Positions 27,751 through 34,914 of a stretch of 64,000 nucleotides of DNA are shown here, piece after piece (the stretch's first letter is position 1; each line of letters opens with the position of its first letter). The notes beneath the pieces are model-generated. The model saw only the letters and a list, made by a program, of their open reading frames with translations, had not been told where the DNA came from and did not search any database. The position numbers and the translations under genes were made by a program. Source of the DNA: Acetobacteraceae bacterium (GTDB lineage: Bacteria; Pseudomonadota; Alphaproteobacteria; Acetobacterales; Acetobacteraceae); contig CANGNF010000011.1 of assembly GCA_947455205.1 (NCBI GenBank), positions 53,004-117,003 of the forward strand, written 5' to 3'.

Positions 27751-28815
27751 TTATTCCGCGGTGATCCCCGCTTCTCGGATGACGCGCGCCCAGCGCGCCC
27801 GTTCGCCATTCACCAGCCCGGCGAAGGCCTCCACCGGCCCGCCCTTCGGCTCCAGCTCCTGCCGCGCCAGCACCTGGCGCACGGCAGGCTCCTCCAGCAT
27901 GGCGTTCAGCTCCAGGTTCAGCCGCTGCACCTGGGCGGCGGGCATGCCGGCGGGGCCGAGCAGGCCGAACCAGACCTCGATCTCCAGCCCGGCGAAGCCG
28001 GCCTCCGCCATGGTCGGCACGGCAGGCGCCTGGGCGCTGCGGCGCGGCTGCGCCACCGCCAGCAGCCGCACCCGGCCCTCGGCCGCCAGCGGCACCGCGG
28101 CATTCACCGGCACGAACATCGCCGCCACCCGCCCGGCCGAAAGATCCGGCAAGGCCCCGGCGCTGCCCCGATAGGGCACGTGCAGCGCCTGTGTGCCGGT
28201 GCGCTGCAGGAACAGCGCCATGCCCAGATGCTGCGGCGAGCCCACGCCTGGCGAGCCATAGGCCACCGCCCCCGGCTTTTCCCGCAATGCCGCGACGAAG
28301 CCAGCCACATCCCGCGACGGCATGTCGGCATGCACGCACAGCGCCATGCCGACGCTGGCCAGGTGGATCACCGGGGCGAAGTCGCTGATGGGGTCGTAGG
28401 GCAGGCTGGGCAGCAGGCTGGGCGTGGTGACGAAGGTATTGGTGGTCACCAGCAGCATGCTGCCGTCATGCGGTCCTCGCGCCACGGCTTGCGTCGCGAT
28501 GACGCCGCTACCGCCGACCCGGTTCTCCACCGCCGCCGCCAGGCCGCGGCTGCGGCGCAGATGCTCGGCCGCCAGCCGCGCCAGCGTGTCGATGCTGGTG
28601 CCCGGCGAGAACGGCACCAGGATGTTCACCGCCCGCTCCTGCGCCCGCGCCGCGCCGGCGCCGAGGAAGGGCGCGGCCAGGGTGGTGGCGAGCAGGGTGC
28701 GCCGCCCGATCGCTGGAGCGCCGCACGGCGCGGAGGCGTGAATCGGCCGGCCAATCTCCCGCCCGATCGCTGGAGCGCCGCACGGCGCGGAGGCGTGAAT
28801 CGGCCGGCTCTTCAT
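27751..28815 (-). CDS. Bug (TctC) family receptor with repeat-derived N-terminal extension
   Basis: The mature part is an ordinary Bug receptor (VPFSPGTSIDTLARLA, VENRVGGSGVIATQA, HVPYRGSAGALPDL). The signal peptide core RRTLLATTLAAPFLG starts only at residue 39. It is preceded by two copies of RPIHASAPCGAPAIGR, encoded by a 57-bp tandem repeat. The only in-frame ATG, GTG or TTG is at 28815, overlapping the cupin stop by 4 nt. The repeat has therefore expanded between the start codon and the hydrophobic core without breaking frame. Total length is 354 residues. Whether the long n-region still allows export is untested. Confidence 0.85.
   Translation of the reverse strand: MKSRPIHASAPCGAPAIGREIGRPIHASAPCGAPAIGRRTLLATTLAAPFLGAGAARAQERAVNILVPFSPGTSIDTLARLAAEHLRRSRGLAAAVENRVGGSGVIATQAVARGPHDGSMLLVTTNTFVTTPSLLPSLPYDPISDFAPVIHLASVGMALCVHADMPSRDVAGFVAALREKPGAVAYGSPGVGSPQHLGMALFLQRTGTQALHVPYRGSAGALPDLSAGRVAAMFVPVNAAVPLAAEGRVRLLAVAQPRRSAQAPAVPTMAEAGFAGLEIEVWFGLLGPAGMPAAQVQRLNLELNAMLEEPAVRQVLARQELEPKGGPVEAFAGLVNGERARWARVIREAGITAE
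28704..28808. repeat. 57-bp element, two in-frame tandem copies inside a Bug signal peptide
   Basis: Copies begin at 28706 and 28763, and the first 46 bp are identical. Each unit starts CCGATCGCTGGAG, contains the inverted repeat CGCCGCACGGCG and ends near GCGTGAATCGGCCGG. The same family, with a 55-bp period, occurs five times at 48388-48656. A tail fragment (GGCGTGAATCGGCCG) is at about 59151. Confidence 0.9.
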
Positions 28816-29357
28816 TTCACGAAATGCGGATGCTCGACCGCATCCACCAGCACGAAGGCGATCCGGCACGTCTCGGTCCCGCGGTTCACCCAGGCGTGGT
28901 TGGTGGCCTGCTGCACCATCACGTCGCCGGCCTTCATGTGGACCTCGCTGTCGTCCAGCAGCATGTCGATCTCGCCGCTCAGCACCAGCGCGTAGTCCAC
29001 GCTCTTGGTCCGGTGCATGAAGGCGTGGCGCGCGCCCTCGGCGTGGCTTTCGTCCTTCAGGCCCATGGCCTGCAGCATCGCCTCGCGGTCATGCACCTTG
29101 CCGCCCTCGGGCGGGAAGTCCACCACGCGGAAGATGGTGCCACCCGGCGGCGGCGCGGTGCCTATCGTGCGGTCGGCGCGGTCGGTGCCGGTGTTGATGT
29201 CGGCCGGGCTCTCATCGGTCACCCAGACCAGGTGGCTGACGAAGCCGCCCACCGGCCGCACCTTCACGTTCGGCGTCGGGCTGTCCTGCAGCACCACGGC
29301 CTTGCCGCTGGCGTCATGCCCGGTGACGATGCGCCTGATACCCACTGGTTCCGCCAT
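28812..29357 (-). CDS. Cupin domain protein
   Basis: A 181-residue cupin. The conserved barrel lies at about residues 110-170, with SVDYALVLSGEIDMLLDD as motif 1 and DVMVQQATNHAWVNRG as motif 2. The motif 1 histidines are largely replaced, while one His remains in NHAW, so metal binding may be weak. Similar proteins are annotated as dioxygenase-like or regulatory cupins. The ATG at 29357 follows a G-rich site. It is the first gene of the cupin-Bug-Bug-Bug set and overlaps the next gene by 4 nt, suggesting it acts on or senses the imported compound. Confidence 0.8.
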   Translation of the reverse strand: MAEPVGIRRIVTGHDASGKAVVLQDSPTPNVKVRPVGGFVSHLVWVTDESPADINTGTDRADRTIGTAPPPGGTIFRVVDFPPEGGKVHDREAMLQAMGLKDESHAEGARHAFMHRTKSVDYALVLSGEIDMLLDDSEVHMKAGDVMVQQATNHAWVNRGTETCRIAFVLVDAVEHPHFVK

Positions 29358-29442
29358 GCTCGGACCCCCCCCCTGCTTGGCAACAAGGTTGGCAGCTTCG
29401 CGCGCAACCTCCAAGCTGCGCCAAACAACGGGAGGAATGGCC

Positions 29443-30423
29443 ATGCCGACACGACGCGGCCTGCTGCTCGGCGCTGCCAGCTTGTCCAGCCCCGCCTTGG
29501 CCCTCTCGGTGCCGGAGCCGCCGCGCTGGGCGCCCAGCCACCCGATGCGCCTGGTGGTGCCCTACCCGCCCGCCGGCGTGATCGACCTGCTGGGCCGGCT
29601 GCTGGCGGAAGCGCTGCCGCCGCGCCTGGGCCAGCCGCTGGTGGTGGAGAACATGCCCGGCGCCGGCAGCATCATCGGCGGCCAGGCGATCCAGCGCGCG
29701 GCGCCGGACGGCCACAGCCTGCTGCTGACCACCAGCACCACCTTCGCGGTGGCGCCGACGCTGTACAAACGCCCGCCCTTCGACCCTATGCGGGACTTCA
29801 CCGCCGTGGCGCTGCTGGCCGCCACCACCTTCGTGCTGGTGGTGCGGACGGCGGGGCCGACGTCGCTGGCCGAGTTCATCGCCCAGGCCAAGGCGGCGGG
29901 CGGGCGCGTCAGCTACGGCACCTCCGGCGCCGGCACCCCGCACCATATCGGCTTTGAGCTGCTGAAGCAGATCGCCGGCTTCGAGGCGACGCATGTGCCG
30001 TACCGCGGCACCGCGGCGGCGCTGACCGACCTGCTGGGCGGCCGGATCGACGTGATGATCGCCGACATCCCGCCGGCGGTGGAACACATTCGCGCCGGCA
30101 CGCTGCGCCCGCTGGCGGTCACCAACCGGGAACGCCTGGCGGCGCTGCCGGAGGTGCCGACGCTGATCGAACAGGGCCTGCCGGGCTGCGAGGCACCTGG
30201 CTGGGTCGGCGTGGCCGCCCCGGCCGGCCTGGCGCCGGAGGCGACGCGCGCACTCTCGGCCGCGATCACCGAGACCATGGCGCAGCCGGCCTGGAAGGCG
30301 AAGGTGGAGGCGCTGGCGCTGCTGCCGATGCTGATGGGCGCCGAGGATTTTTCCCGCTTCATCCCGGCCGAGATCGCCCGCTGGGCGCCGGTGATCCGCG
30401 CCTCAGGCGCCAGCGCTGACTGA
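29443..30423 (+). CDS. Bug (TctC) family receptor
   Basis: A 326-residue receptor, divergent from the cupin operon across 85 nt. Signal peptide MPTRRGLLLGAASLSSPALA; motifs VVPYPPAGVIDLLGRLLAE, VENMPGAGSIIGGQA, AAPDGHSLLL, HVPYRGTAAALTDL. ATG 29443 is chosen over 29437 because the GGAGG site sits at proper distance only from the former. The GGxxD residues of the ligand loop are replaced by AGVID. Confidence 0.9.
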   Translation: MPTRRGLLLGAASLSSPALALSVPEPPRWAPSHPMRLVVPYPPAGVIDLLGRLLAEALPPRLGQPLVVENMPGAGSIIGGQAIQRAAPDGHSLLLTTSTTFAVAPTLYKRPPFDPMRDFTAVALLAATTFVLVVRTAGPTSLAEFIAQAKAAGGRVSYGTSGAGTPHHIGFELLKQIAGFEATHVPYRGTAAALTDLLGGRIDVMIADIPPAVEHIRAGTLRPLAVTNRERLAALPEVPTLIEQGLPGCEAPGWVGVAAPAGLAPEATRALSAAITETMAQPAWKAKVEALALLPMLMGAEDFSRFIPAEIARWAPVIRASGASAD

Positions 30424-30428
30424 GGCGG

Positions 30429-30791
30429 CTACCGGCAGTCCAGCACGCGCACGTCGTAGACCGGGTGTTCCAGCATGTTGGCGGCGGGGGTGTTGGCATA
30501 CATCCAGCCGCGGAACACCACGCGCGATGCCTCCGGCCGCCGGCTGTCGGAAATCTCCATCCAGGCCAGCGCGTCCGGCACCTCGTCGGCCGGCCGGGCA
30601 TTGCAGGCGCGCACGGTGATGCTGATGGCGCCGAAGGCGGTGGGCGTGTTCAGCGGCGCCCGCAGTTGGCTGACCCGCGCCGTCACCTTGTCCAGCACCT
30701 GCAGCTCGGCGGCGGGCTTGGCCACCCAGCCATCGGCCTGCGCCAGCGCCGTCATCGGCAGCAGCGCGGCCAGCAGCGCCAGCCGCCTCAT
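30429..30791 (-). CDS. DUF2155 family secreted protein
   Basis: A 120-residue exported protein with signal peptide MRRLALLAALLPMTALA. The core has a pair of cysteines (VRACNARP and VLDCR) that could form a disulfide, and the family-typical VVFRGWMYANTPAANMLEHPVYDV. DUF2155 proteins are alphaproteobacterial and their role is unknown. It is the last gene of the NDUFA12-mlaD-hypothetical-DUF2155 operon, a conserved neighbourhood. Confidence 0.85.
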   Translation of the reverse strand: MRRLALLAALLPMTALAQADGWVAKPAAELQVLDKVTARVSQLRAPLNTPTAFGAISITVRACNARPADEVPDALAWMEISDSRRPEASRVVFRGWMYANTPAANMLEHPVYDVRVLDCR

Positions 30792-31006
30792 GCCTTCACC
30801 CGCGGGGTTTCCAGGCTTGCCACCAGCTCGGCCAGCAACCGGCGCATGGCGGCTTCGTCCACGCCCATCAGCACCGCATCCTCGAAGGTGTCGCGCAGCA
30901 CCTGGGCCGCCTCGGCGTGGTTCTCGGCCAGCATCTTCAGCTTCTCCCGGCAGGAGATCGGCTGGCCGTCGCGCCCCGGCCAGCTGGCGGGGGGCGCCGC
31001 GCTCAT
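30788..31006 (-). CDS. Small conserved hypothetical protein
   Basis: A 72-residue, soluble, mostly helical protein (REKLKMLAENHAEAAQVLRDT and AAMRRLLAELVASL). It overlaps mlaD and the DUF2155 gene by 4 nt each, which supports it being translated. No recognisable domain; it may accompany MlaD or complex I accessory functions, but nothing in the sequence shows this. Confidence 0.7.
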   Translation of the reverse strand: MSAAPPASWPGRDGQPISCREKLKMLAENHAEAAQVLRDTFEDAVLMGVDEAAMRRLLAELVASLETPRVKA

Positions 31007-31527
31007 CGAGACGGCGTCCCTTGCGGGGCGGGTGTGGTCGGGGTGCCGGGGGCGTTGGCGGGCTGGCTGCTGTTCATCTGCGTGACCGAGAAGATGAAGC
31101 GCCCGAGCAGCGATTCAAGCGAGACGCTGCCCTGCGTTTCCGTGATCCGCGCGCCATTGGCCAGCACCTGGTCGTCACCGCCCGGCACCAGCGACACGTA
31201 CTTGCCGCCCAGCAGCCCCTCGGAGGTGATCTCGGCCGAGGTGTCCTTGGGCAGCCGCAGCGCGCGGTCCACGTTCAGGGTGATCTCGGCGGCGAAGCTG
31301 GTCGGGTCGATCCGCTGGCTGGTGACGCTGCCGACCTTGACCCCGGCGATCCGCACATCGGCGCCGTTGTTCAGCCCGTCGATCTTGTCGAACCGGGCGG
31401 TCAGGCTCAGGCCATCCGTGGCGCCGCCGGCGCGGCCGCTATGCAGCATGGCATAGCCCAGGAACACGGCGGCGATGCCCAGCACCACGGCGCCGGTCGC
31501 GACTTCCGCGATGCTGCGCTTGGCCAT
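31003..31527 (-). CDS. mlaD: Outer-membrane lipid asymmetry protein MlaD
   Basis: MlaD is the inner-membrane-anchored MCE-domain component that moves phospholipids between membranes. The 174-residue protein has one N-terminal membrane helix (about 8-27) and one MCE domain: LTARFDKIDGLNNGADVRIAGVKVG is diagnostic. A Pro/Thr-rich tail follows. No mlaE, mlaF or mlaC is in the window, so this copy sits apart from the rest of the transporter, next to NDUFA12, an order seen in related genomes. Confidence 0.88.
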   Translation of the reverse strand: MAKRSIAEVATGAVVLGIAAVFLGYAMLHSGRAGGATDGLSLTARFDKIDGLNNGADVRIAGVKVGSVTSQRIDPTSFAAEITLNVDRALRLPKDTSAEITSEGLLGGKYVSLVPGGDDQVLANGARITETQGSVSLESLLGRFIFSVTQMNSSQPANAPGTPTTPAPQGTPSR

Positions 31528-31529
31528 GG

Positions 31530-31892
31530 TCAGGAACCGGGCGTCCAGGCTTCGTAGTCGGCTGGGCTGACGGCGCGCTTGCCGCCCTTGCTGTCATGCC
31601 CGGGCGGGGCATAGGCCAGCGCGGTGCCGGTCGGGTTGGGCCGGTGCTGCGCCTGCCAGGGGTAGAGCTGCTGCTCCGGCAGCGGTGCCTCCGTGGTGTG
31701 GTGCAGCCAGCCATGCCATTCCGGCGGGACCACGGTGCTTTCGCTGCCGCCCTTGGCATAGACGGCGTAGCGCCGCTTGCGGCCATAGCCGCCGGGCATG
31801 TCGCCCCGGCTCTCATAATAGATGTTGCCGAAGCGGTCGGTGCCGACCTTGCGGCCCATGAAGGGCGCGAACACGCGGAACAGGAAGGACAT
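31530..31892 (-). CDS. NADH:ubiquinone oxidoreductase subunit NDUFA12
   Basis: This 120-residue complex I accessory subunit is found in mitochondria and alphaproteobacteria. The N-terminal VGTDRFGNIYYESR and the central VVPPEWHGWLHHTTEAPL are strongly characteristic. It lies 2 nt upstream of mlaD and opens the operon. The nuo genes are not in the window. Confidence 0.93.
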   Translation of the reverse strand: MSFLFRVFAPFMGRKVGTDRFGNIYYESRGDMPGGYGRKRRYAVYAKGGSESTVVPPEWHGWLHHTTEAPLPEQQLYPWQAQHRPNPTGTALAYAPPGHDSKGGKRAVSPADYEAWTPGS

Positions 31893-32050
31893 GGGGGCCT
31901 CAACGGAAGCGGCGCGATTTCAGGGGGGACAATCGCACAGCGGCCGTTGCGGTGCAAAGCCGGCGTTGTCCACAGGATATTGGGTCCGGAAGCGGGCCGA
32001 ACCACTAAATGCGGCTTCCTGAGTCGCGCGGGCCTTCGTAACCTTGGGCC

Positions 32051-33586
32051 ATGGCACGTATCAAAGGCACTCTGTGGGATGGCGTGGCGCTGCGGCGCAG
32101 CCGGGCTTCGGCGGACCCCGACGCGGCACCCCGCGCCGTGGCGCTGCCCGTGGCCTGGGAGGATGACGGCCGCGCCGCCGAGGCCCTGGCCGCCCTGGCG
32201 CCGGGCGAAGGCCCGGCCACGCTGGCCCGCGCCGCCGAGGGCTGGATCGGCCGGGCCGTGACCCGCGGCCGCAAGGCCGGCCTGCTGGACGATGCCGGCG
32301 CGCTGCACCTGGCCGAGGGGCTGCGCGCCCTGCTGCTGGCCCGCCGCGGCGCCCCGGGGGCCGAGGGCTGGTCGGGCGCCGCCCGGCCGGAGCCGCGCTT
32401 CGTGCTGAACCTGCCGGCCTTCCTGGAGCCGGAGGGCGGCTTCGATTGCGAAGGCTATGCCGAGGCCTGCGCGCTGGGCGTGCTGGCGCTGGATTGCCTG
32501 ACCCATGCCAAGGCCACCCGGCTGCGGCTGGGCTTTGCCGACCTGGCCGGGCTGCTGGCCGCGCTGGGGCTTGAGTATGACAGCGCCGAGGCCCGCGCCG
32601 TTGCAGCCGGCATCGCCGCGCTGACCCGTGGCGCGGCGGAAGCCTGTTCCGGCCGACTGGCCGAGAAGCTGGGTGCGCGGGAGCCGGTGGCGCTGCTGTG
32701 GCCGGCGCCTCCCGGTGAGACTGTGCTGCCCGGCCTGGCCCAGGCGGCGCGGGCGGCGCTGGATGCGGCGGCGGGCTCGCCGGGCCTGCGCCATGCCGGG
32801 CTGGTGGCGCTGGCGCTGCCGGATGCGGCGGAGGCGCTGCTGGGCGCCGAGGTGGGCGGCCTGGCGCCGATGCCGGGCGCGACCCGGCTGGCCCTGGCCC
32901 CCCAGGGTGGCGCGGTGGAACTGCCGACGCGGGCGGCGATGCAGGTGCAGCGGGCGTTTCCGCAGCGCGCCGCCGGGCTGCTGGCCCCGGTGAACGAGGT
33001 GGCGCGCCAGGCGATGCGGGACGCGGTGGCGCCCTTCCTGCATGCGGCGCCGCCGGGCCCGGTGGCGCTGCCGGCGCCGGCCAGGCCGGTGGCCAAGGTG
33101 GCGCAGCCGCGCCGGCACAATGGCACCACCATCCATGTGACCGTGGGCGGGCATCGGGTGGCGCTGCGCAGCGCCGAGGATGCCGAGGGCCGGCTGCTGG
33201 AGGTGGCCTTCACCCTGTCCAAGGAAGGCGCGGCGTATCGCAGCCTGATGGATGGCTTTGCCCAGGCGGTCTCGCTGGGGCTGGCGCGGGGCGTGCCCCT
33301 GGCCGACTACGTCGAGGCCTTTGCCTATACCCGCTTCGGCCCGGCCGGCGTGGTGGAGGGCGACCCCGCCATTACCCGGGCGACCAGCGTGCTGGACTGG
33401 GCCTTTCGGCGGCTGGCGCTGGACTACCTGGGCCGGCGCGACCTGCCGGAACCCTCCGAGGATGATTGCGCGGCGGATACGCTGGGCAGCGCGGCGCAGC
33501 AGGGGCCGCTGCTGCCGCTGGATTTGCCCGAGTCGCCCAGCGCCAGCCCGCGCGGCCGGCGCCGTGGGCTGCGCGTGGTGGCCTGA
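32051..33586 (+). CDS. NrdJ-like protein: degenerate class II ribonucleotide reductase relative (TSCPD-type)
   Basis: The C-terminal 170 residues closely follow the end of B12-dependent ribonucleotide reductases: VGGHRVALRSAEDAEGRLLE, KEGAAYRSLMDGFAQAVSLGLARG, FTRF-like AYTRFGPAGVV, ATSVLDWAFRRLALDYLGR. Residues 115-215 weakly match the barrel part (LNLPAFLEPEGGFDCEG, DLAGLLAALGLEYDSAEARA). The N-terminal dNTP-binding and catalytic cysteine regions are missing or unrecognisable in 511 residues (true NrdJ exceeds 900). It cannot be an active reductase alone. Its role could be regulatory or it may be decaying, but codon use looks well maintained. Confidence 0.75.
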   Translation: MARIKGTLWDGVALRRSRASADPDAAPRAVALPVAWEDDGRAAEALAALAPGEGPATLARAAEGWIGRAVTRGRKAGLLDDAGALHLAEGLRALLLARRGAPGAEGWSGAARPEPRFVLNLPAFLEPEGGFDCEGYAEACALGVLALDCLTHAKATRLRLGFADLAGLLAALGLEYDSAEARAVAAGIAALTRGAAEACSGRLAEKLGAREPVALLWPAPPGETVLPGLAQAARAALDAAAGSPGLRHAGLVALALPDAAEALLGAEVGGLAPMPGATRLALAPQGGAVELPTRAAMQVQRAFPQRAAGLLAPVNEVARQAMRDAVAPFLHAAPPGPVALPAPARPVAKVAQPRRHNGTTIHVTVGGHRVALRSAEDAEGRLLEVAFTLSKEGAAYRSLMDGFAQAVSLGLARGVPLADYVEAFAYTRFGPAGVVEGDPAITRATSVLDWAFRRLALDYLGRRDLPEPSEDDCAADTLGSAAQQGPLLPLDLPESPSASPRGRRRGLRVVA

Positions 33587-33622
33587 GCGGCTGGTCTGGG
33601 GCAGGGCGCAGGCTTCGCTGTC

Positions 33623-33676
33623 TTGAGGGGGCGCTGCCCCCTCAAACTCCCCCGCCAAGGGCCGAGGGGCCCTTGG
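33623..33676 (+). terminator. Double hairpin terminator after the NrdJ-like gene
   Basis: The first stem, TTGAGGGGGC/GCCCCCTCAA, is 10 bp with a 3-nt loop (33623-33645). The second, CCAAGGGCC/GGCCCTTGG, is 9 bp with loop GAGG (33655-33676). They lie 37 nt beyond the stop. Paired elements of this look are common 3' ends in this bacterial group. Confidence 0.7.
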
Positions 33677-33789
33677 AACCCAGGTTTGGCGCCAGGGCGG
33701 CTTGCGTCGGGGCAGGCGGTGTCGCCTGATGGCGGCAGCGGCGGGCGACCAGGTGGGCGCCGGCGAACGCATGGGCGGGGAGAATGAAG

Positions 33790-34284
33790 ATGGCGGGACG
33801 GATCGAGGCGAAGCTGGCCGCACTGGGGATTGAGCTGCCGCCACCACCGGCGCCGATTGCCAGCTATGTCGGCTTCAATGTGGTGGAGACGGCGGCGGAT
33901 CTCGGCCGGCGCGGGGCGCTGGTGGTGATCTCCGGCCAGATTCCGCTGGTGGCGGGCAAGCTGGCCCAGGCCGGCAAGGTCGGCGCCGGGGTGACGGTGG
34001 AGCAGGGCCAGGCCCTGGCCAGGCTGTGCTTCATCAATCTGATGGCGCAGCTGAAGGCGGCCTGCGGCGGCGACCTGGACAAGGTGAAGCGGGTGGTGCG
34101 GCTGGGCGGCTTCATCGCCGCCGGGCCGGACTTCACCCAGCATGCCCTGGTGATGAACGGCGCCTCCGACCTGGCGGTGGAGGTGTTCGGCGATGCCGGC
34201 AAGCACGCCCGTACCACCATCGGCGTGCCCAGCCTGCCGGCGGATGCGCCGGTCGAGGTGGAGGGGATGTTCGAGATCGGCTGA
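33790..34284 (+). CDS. RidA/YjgF family protein
   Basis: RidA-type proteins hydrolyse reactive enamine/imine intermediates. The 164-residue product matches the longer subgroup with an N-terminal helix (MAGRIEAKLAALGIELPP). Family segments are LVVISGQIPL, LCFINLMAQLKAACGGDLDKVKRVVRL and HARTTIGVPSLPADAPVEVE, which holds the conserved Arg near the active cleft. ATG 33790 is preferred to 33784 for ribosome-site spacing (GGGGAG). Confidence 0.88.
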   Translation: MAGRIEAKLAALGIELPPPPAPIASYVGFNVVETAADLGRRGALVVISGQIPLVAGKLAQAGKVGAGVTVEQGQALARLCFINLMAQLKAACGGDLDKVKRVVRLGGFIAAGPDFTQHALVMNGASDLAVEVFGDAGKHARTTIGVPSLPADAPVEVEGMFEIG

Positions 34285-34342
34285 GGCGGGGCCGGACCCG
34301 GCGGGCTGGCGCCTGCCGGGCGGCAACGCGGGAAGCGCCTGC

Positions 34343-34706
34343 TTCGGACAAATGGCCGGGGTGGGGCGTTGGAGCCTGGGCTGCGCCGCAGGTGTGCAGC
34401 CTTCGGACAAATCCCCGGTCCTGGGCCTGGACGGGGAAGGCGGCATCGCCGCAGCGGTGGGCCAGCCGCATCCGAGAGGCTGACTCACGGCTTGCGGCGT
34501 CTCTGCCCTCAGCCGATCAAGCTTTGGAACAACGACCGGAGCCGAGCGTGGCTGGCCGCGACGGCCGTGCAGGCTTCGGACAAATCCCCGGTCCTCAGGC
34601 GCGACAGGGCAGCCCGATCGCTGGTGGTGCCAGTTTCGGACAAATCCCCGATCCTCAGGCGCGGGCAGGGCGGCCCAATCCCTGCTGGCGCCGATTTCGG
34701 ACAAAT
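34343..34706. repeat. Periodic TTCGGACAAAT repeat region
   Basis: TTCGGACAAAT occurs at 34343, 34402, 34575, 34635 and 34696, mostly 59-61 bp apart. The 173-bp gap equals about three periods and holds decayed copies. Three of the five are followed by CCCCGGTCCT or CCCCGATCCT and then a GC-rich variable part. This fills most of the 630-bp gap between ridA and the acyltransferase. No gene is supported there; long open frames across it are repeat-derived. Confidence 0.8.
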
Positions 34707-34914
34707 GCGGCTTCCGGCCCCTGGAACGGACATGGGGTGCCCACCGAAGCCGGGCGAGGCTCGCGCGGGGCAGCAGCTTACGGATGGGGGCGAGGAAAAG
34801 AGCGGCGGCTCGGGGGGGCGAACCGTGGTTGGGAACATATAGGGAACTACGGCGGAATGCCAGCCCGGCGATGCCGGCTGTTGCATTCGGCGCATCCGGG
34901 CCAAACTGCCGGCC

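Noticed and set aside
31439..33847. 802-codon minus-strand open frame
   Set aside because: It is antisense to the NrdJ-like gene and overlaps mlaD and NDUFA12 out of frame; composition is His/Gln/Arg-rich shadow sequence.
34343..34706. CRISPR-like array with 11-bp repeats
   Set aside because: The repeats are too short, the spacing includes a triple-length gap, the intervening segments share sequence, and no cas genes are present.
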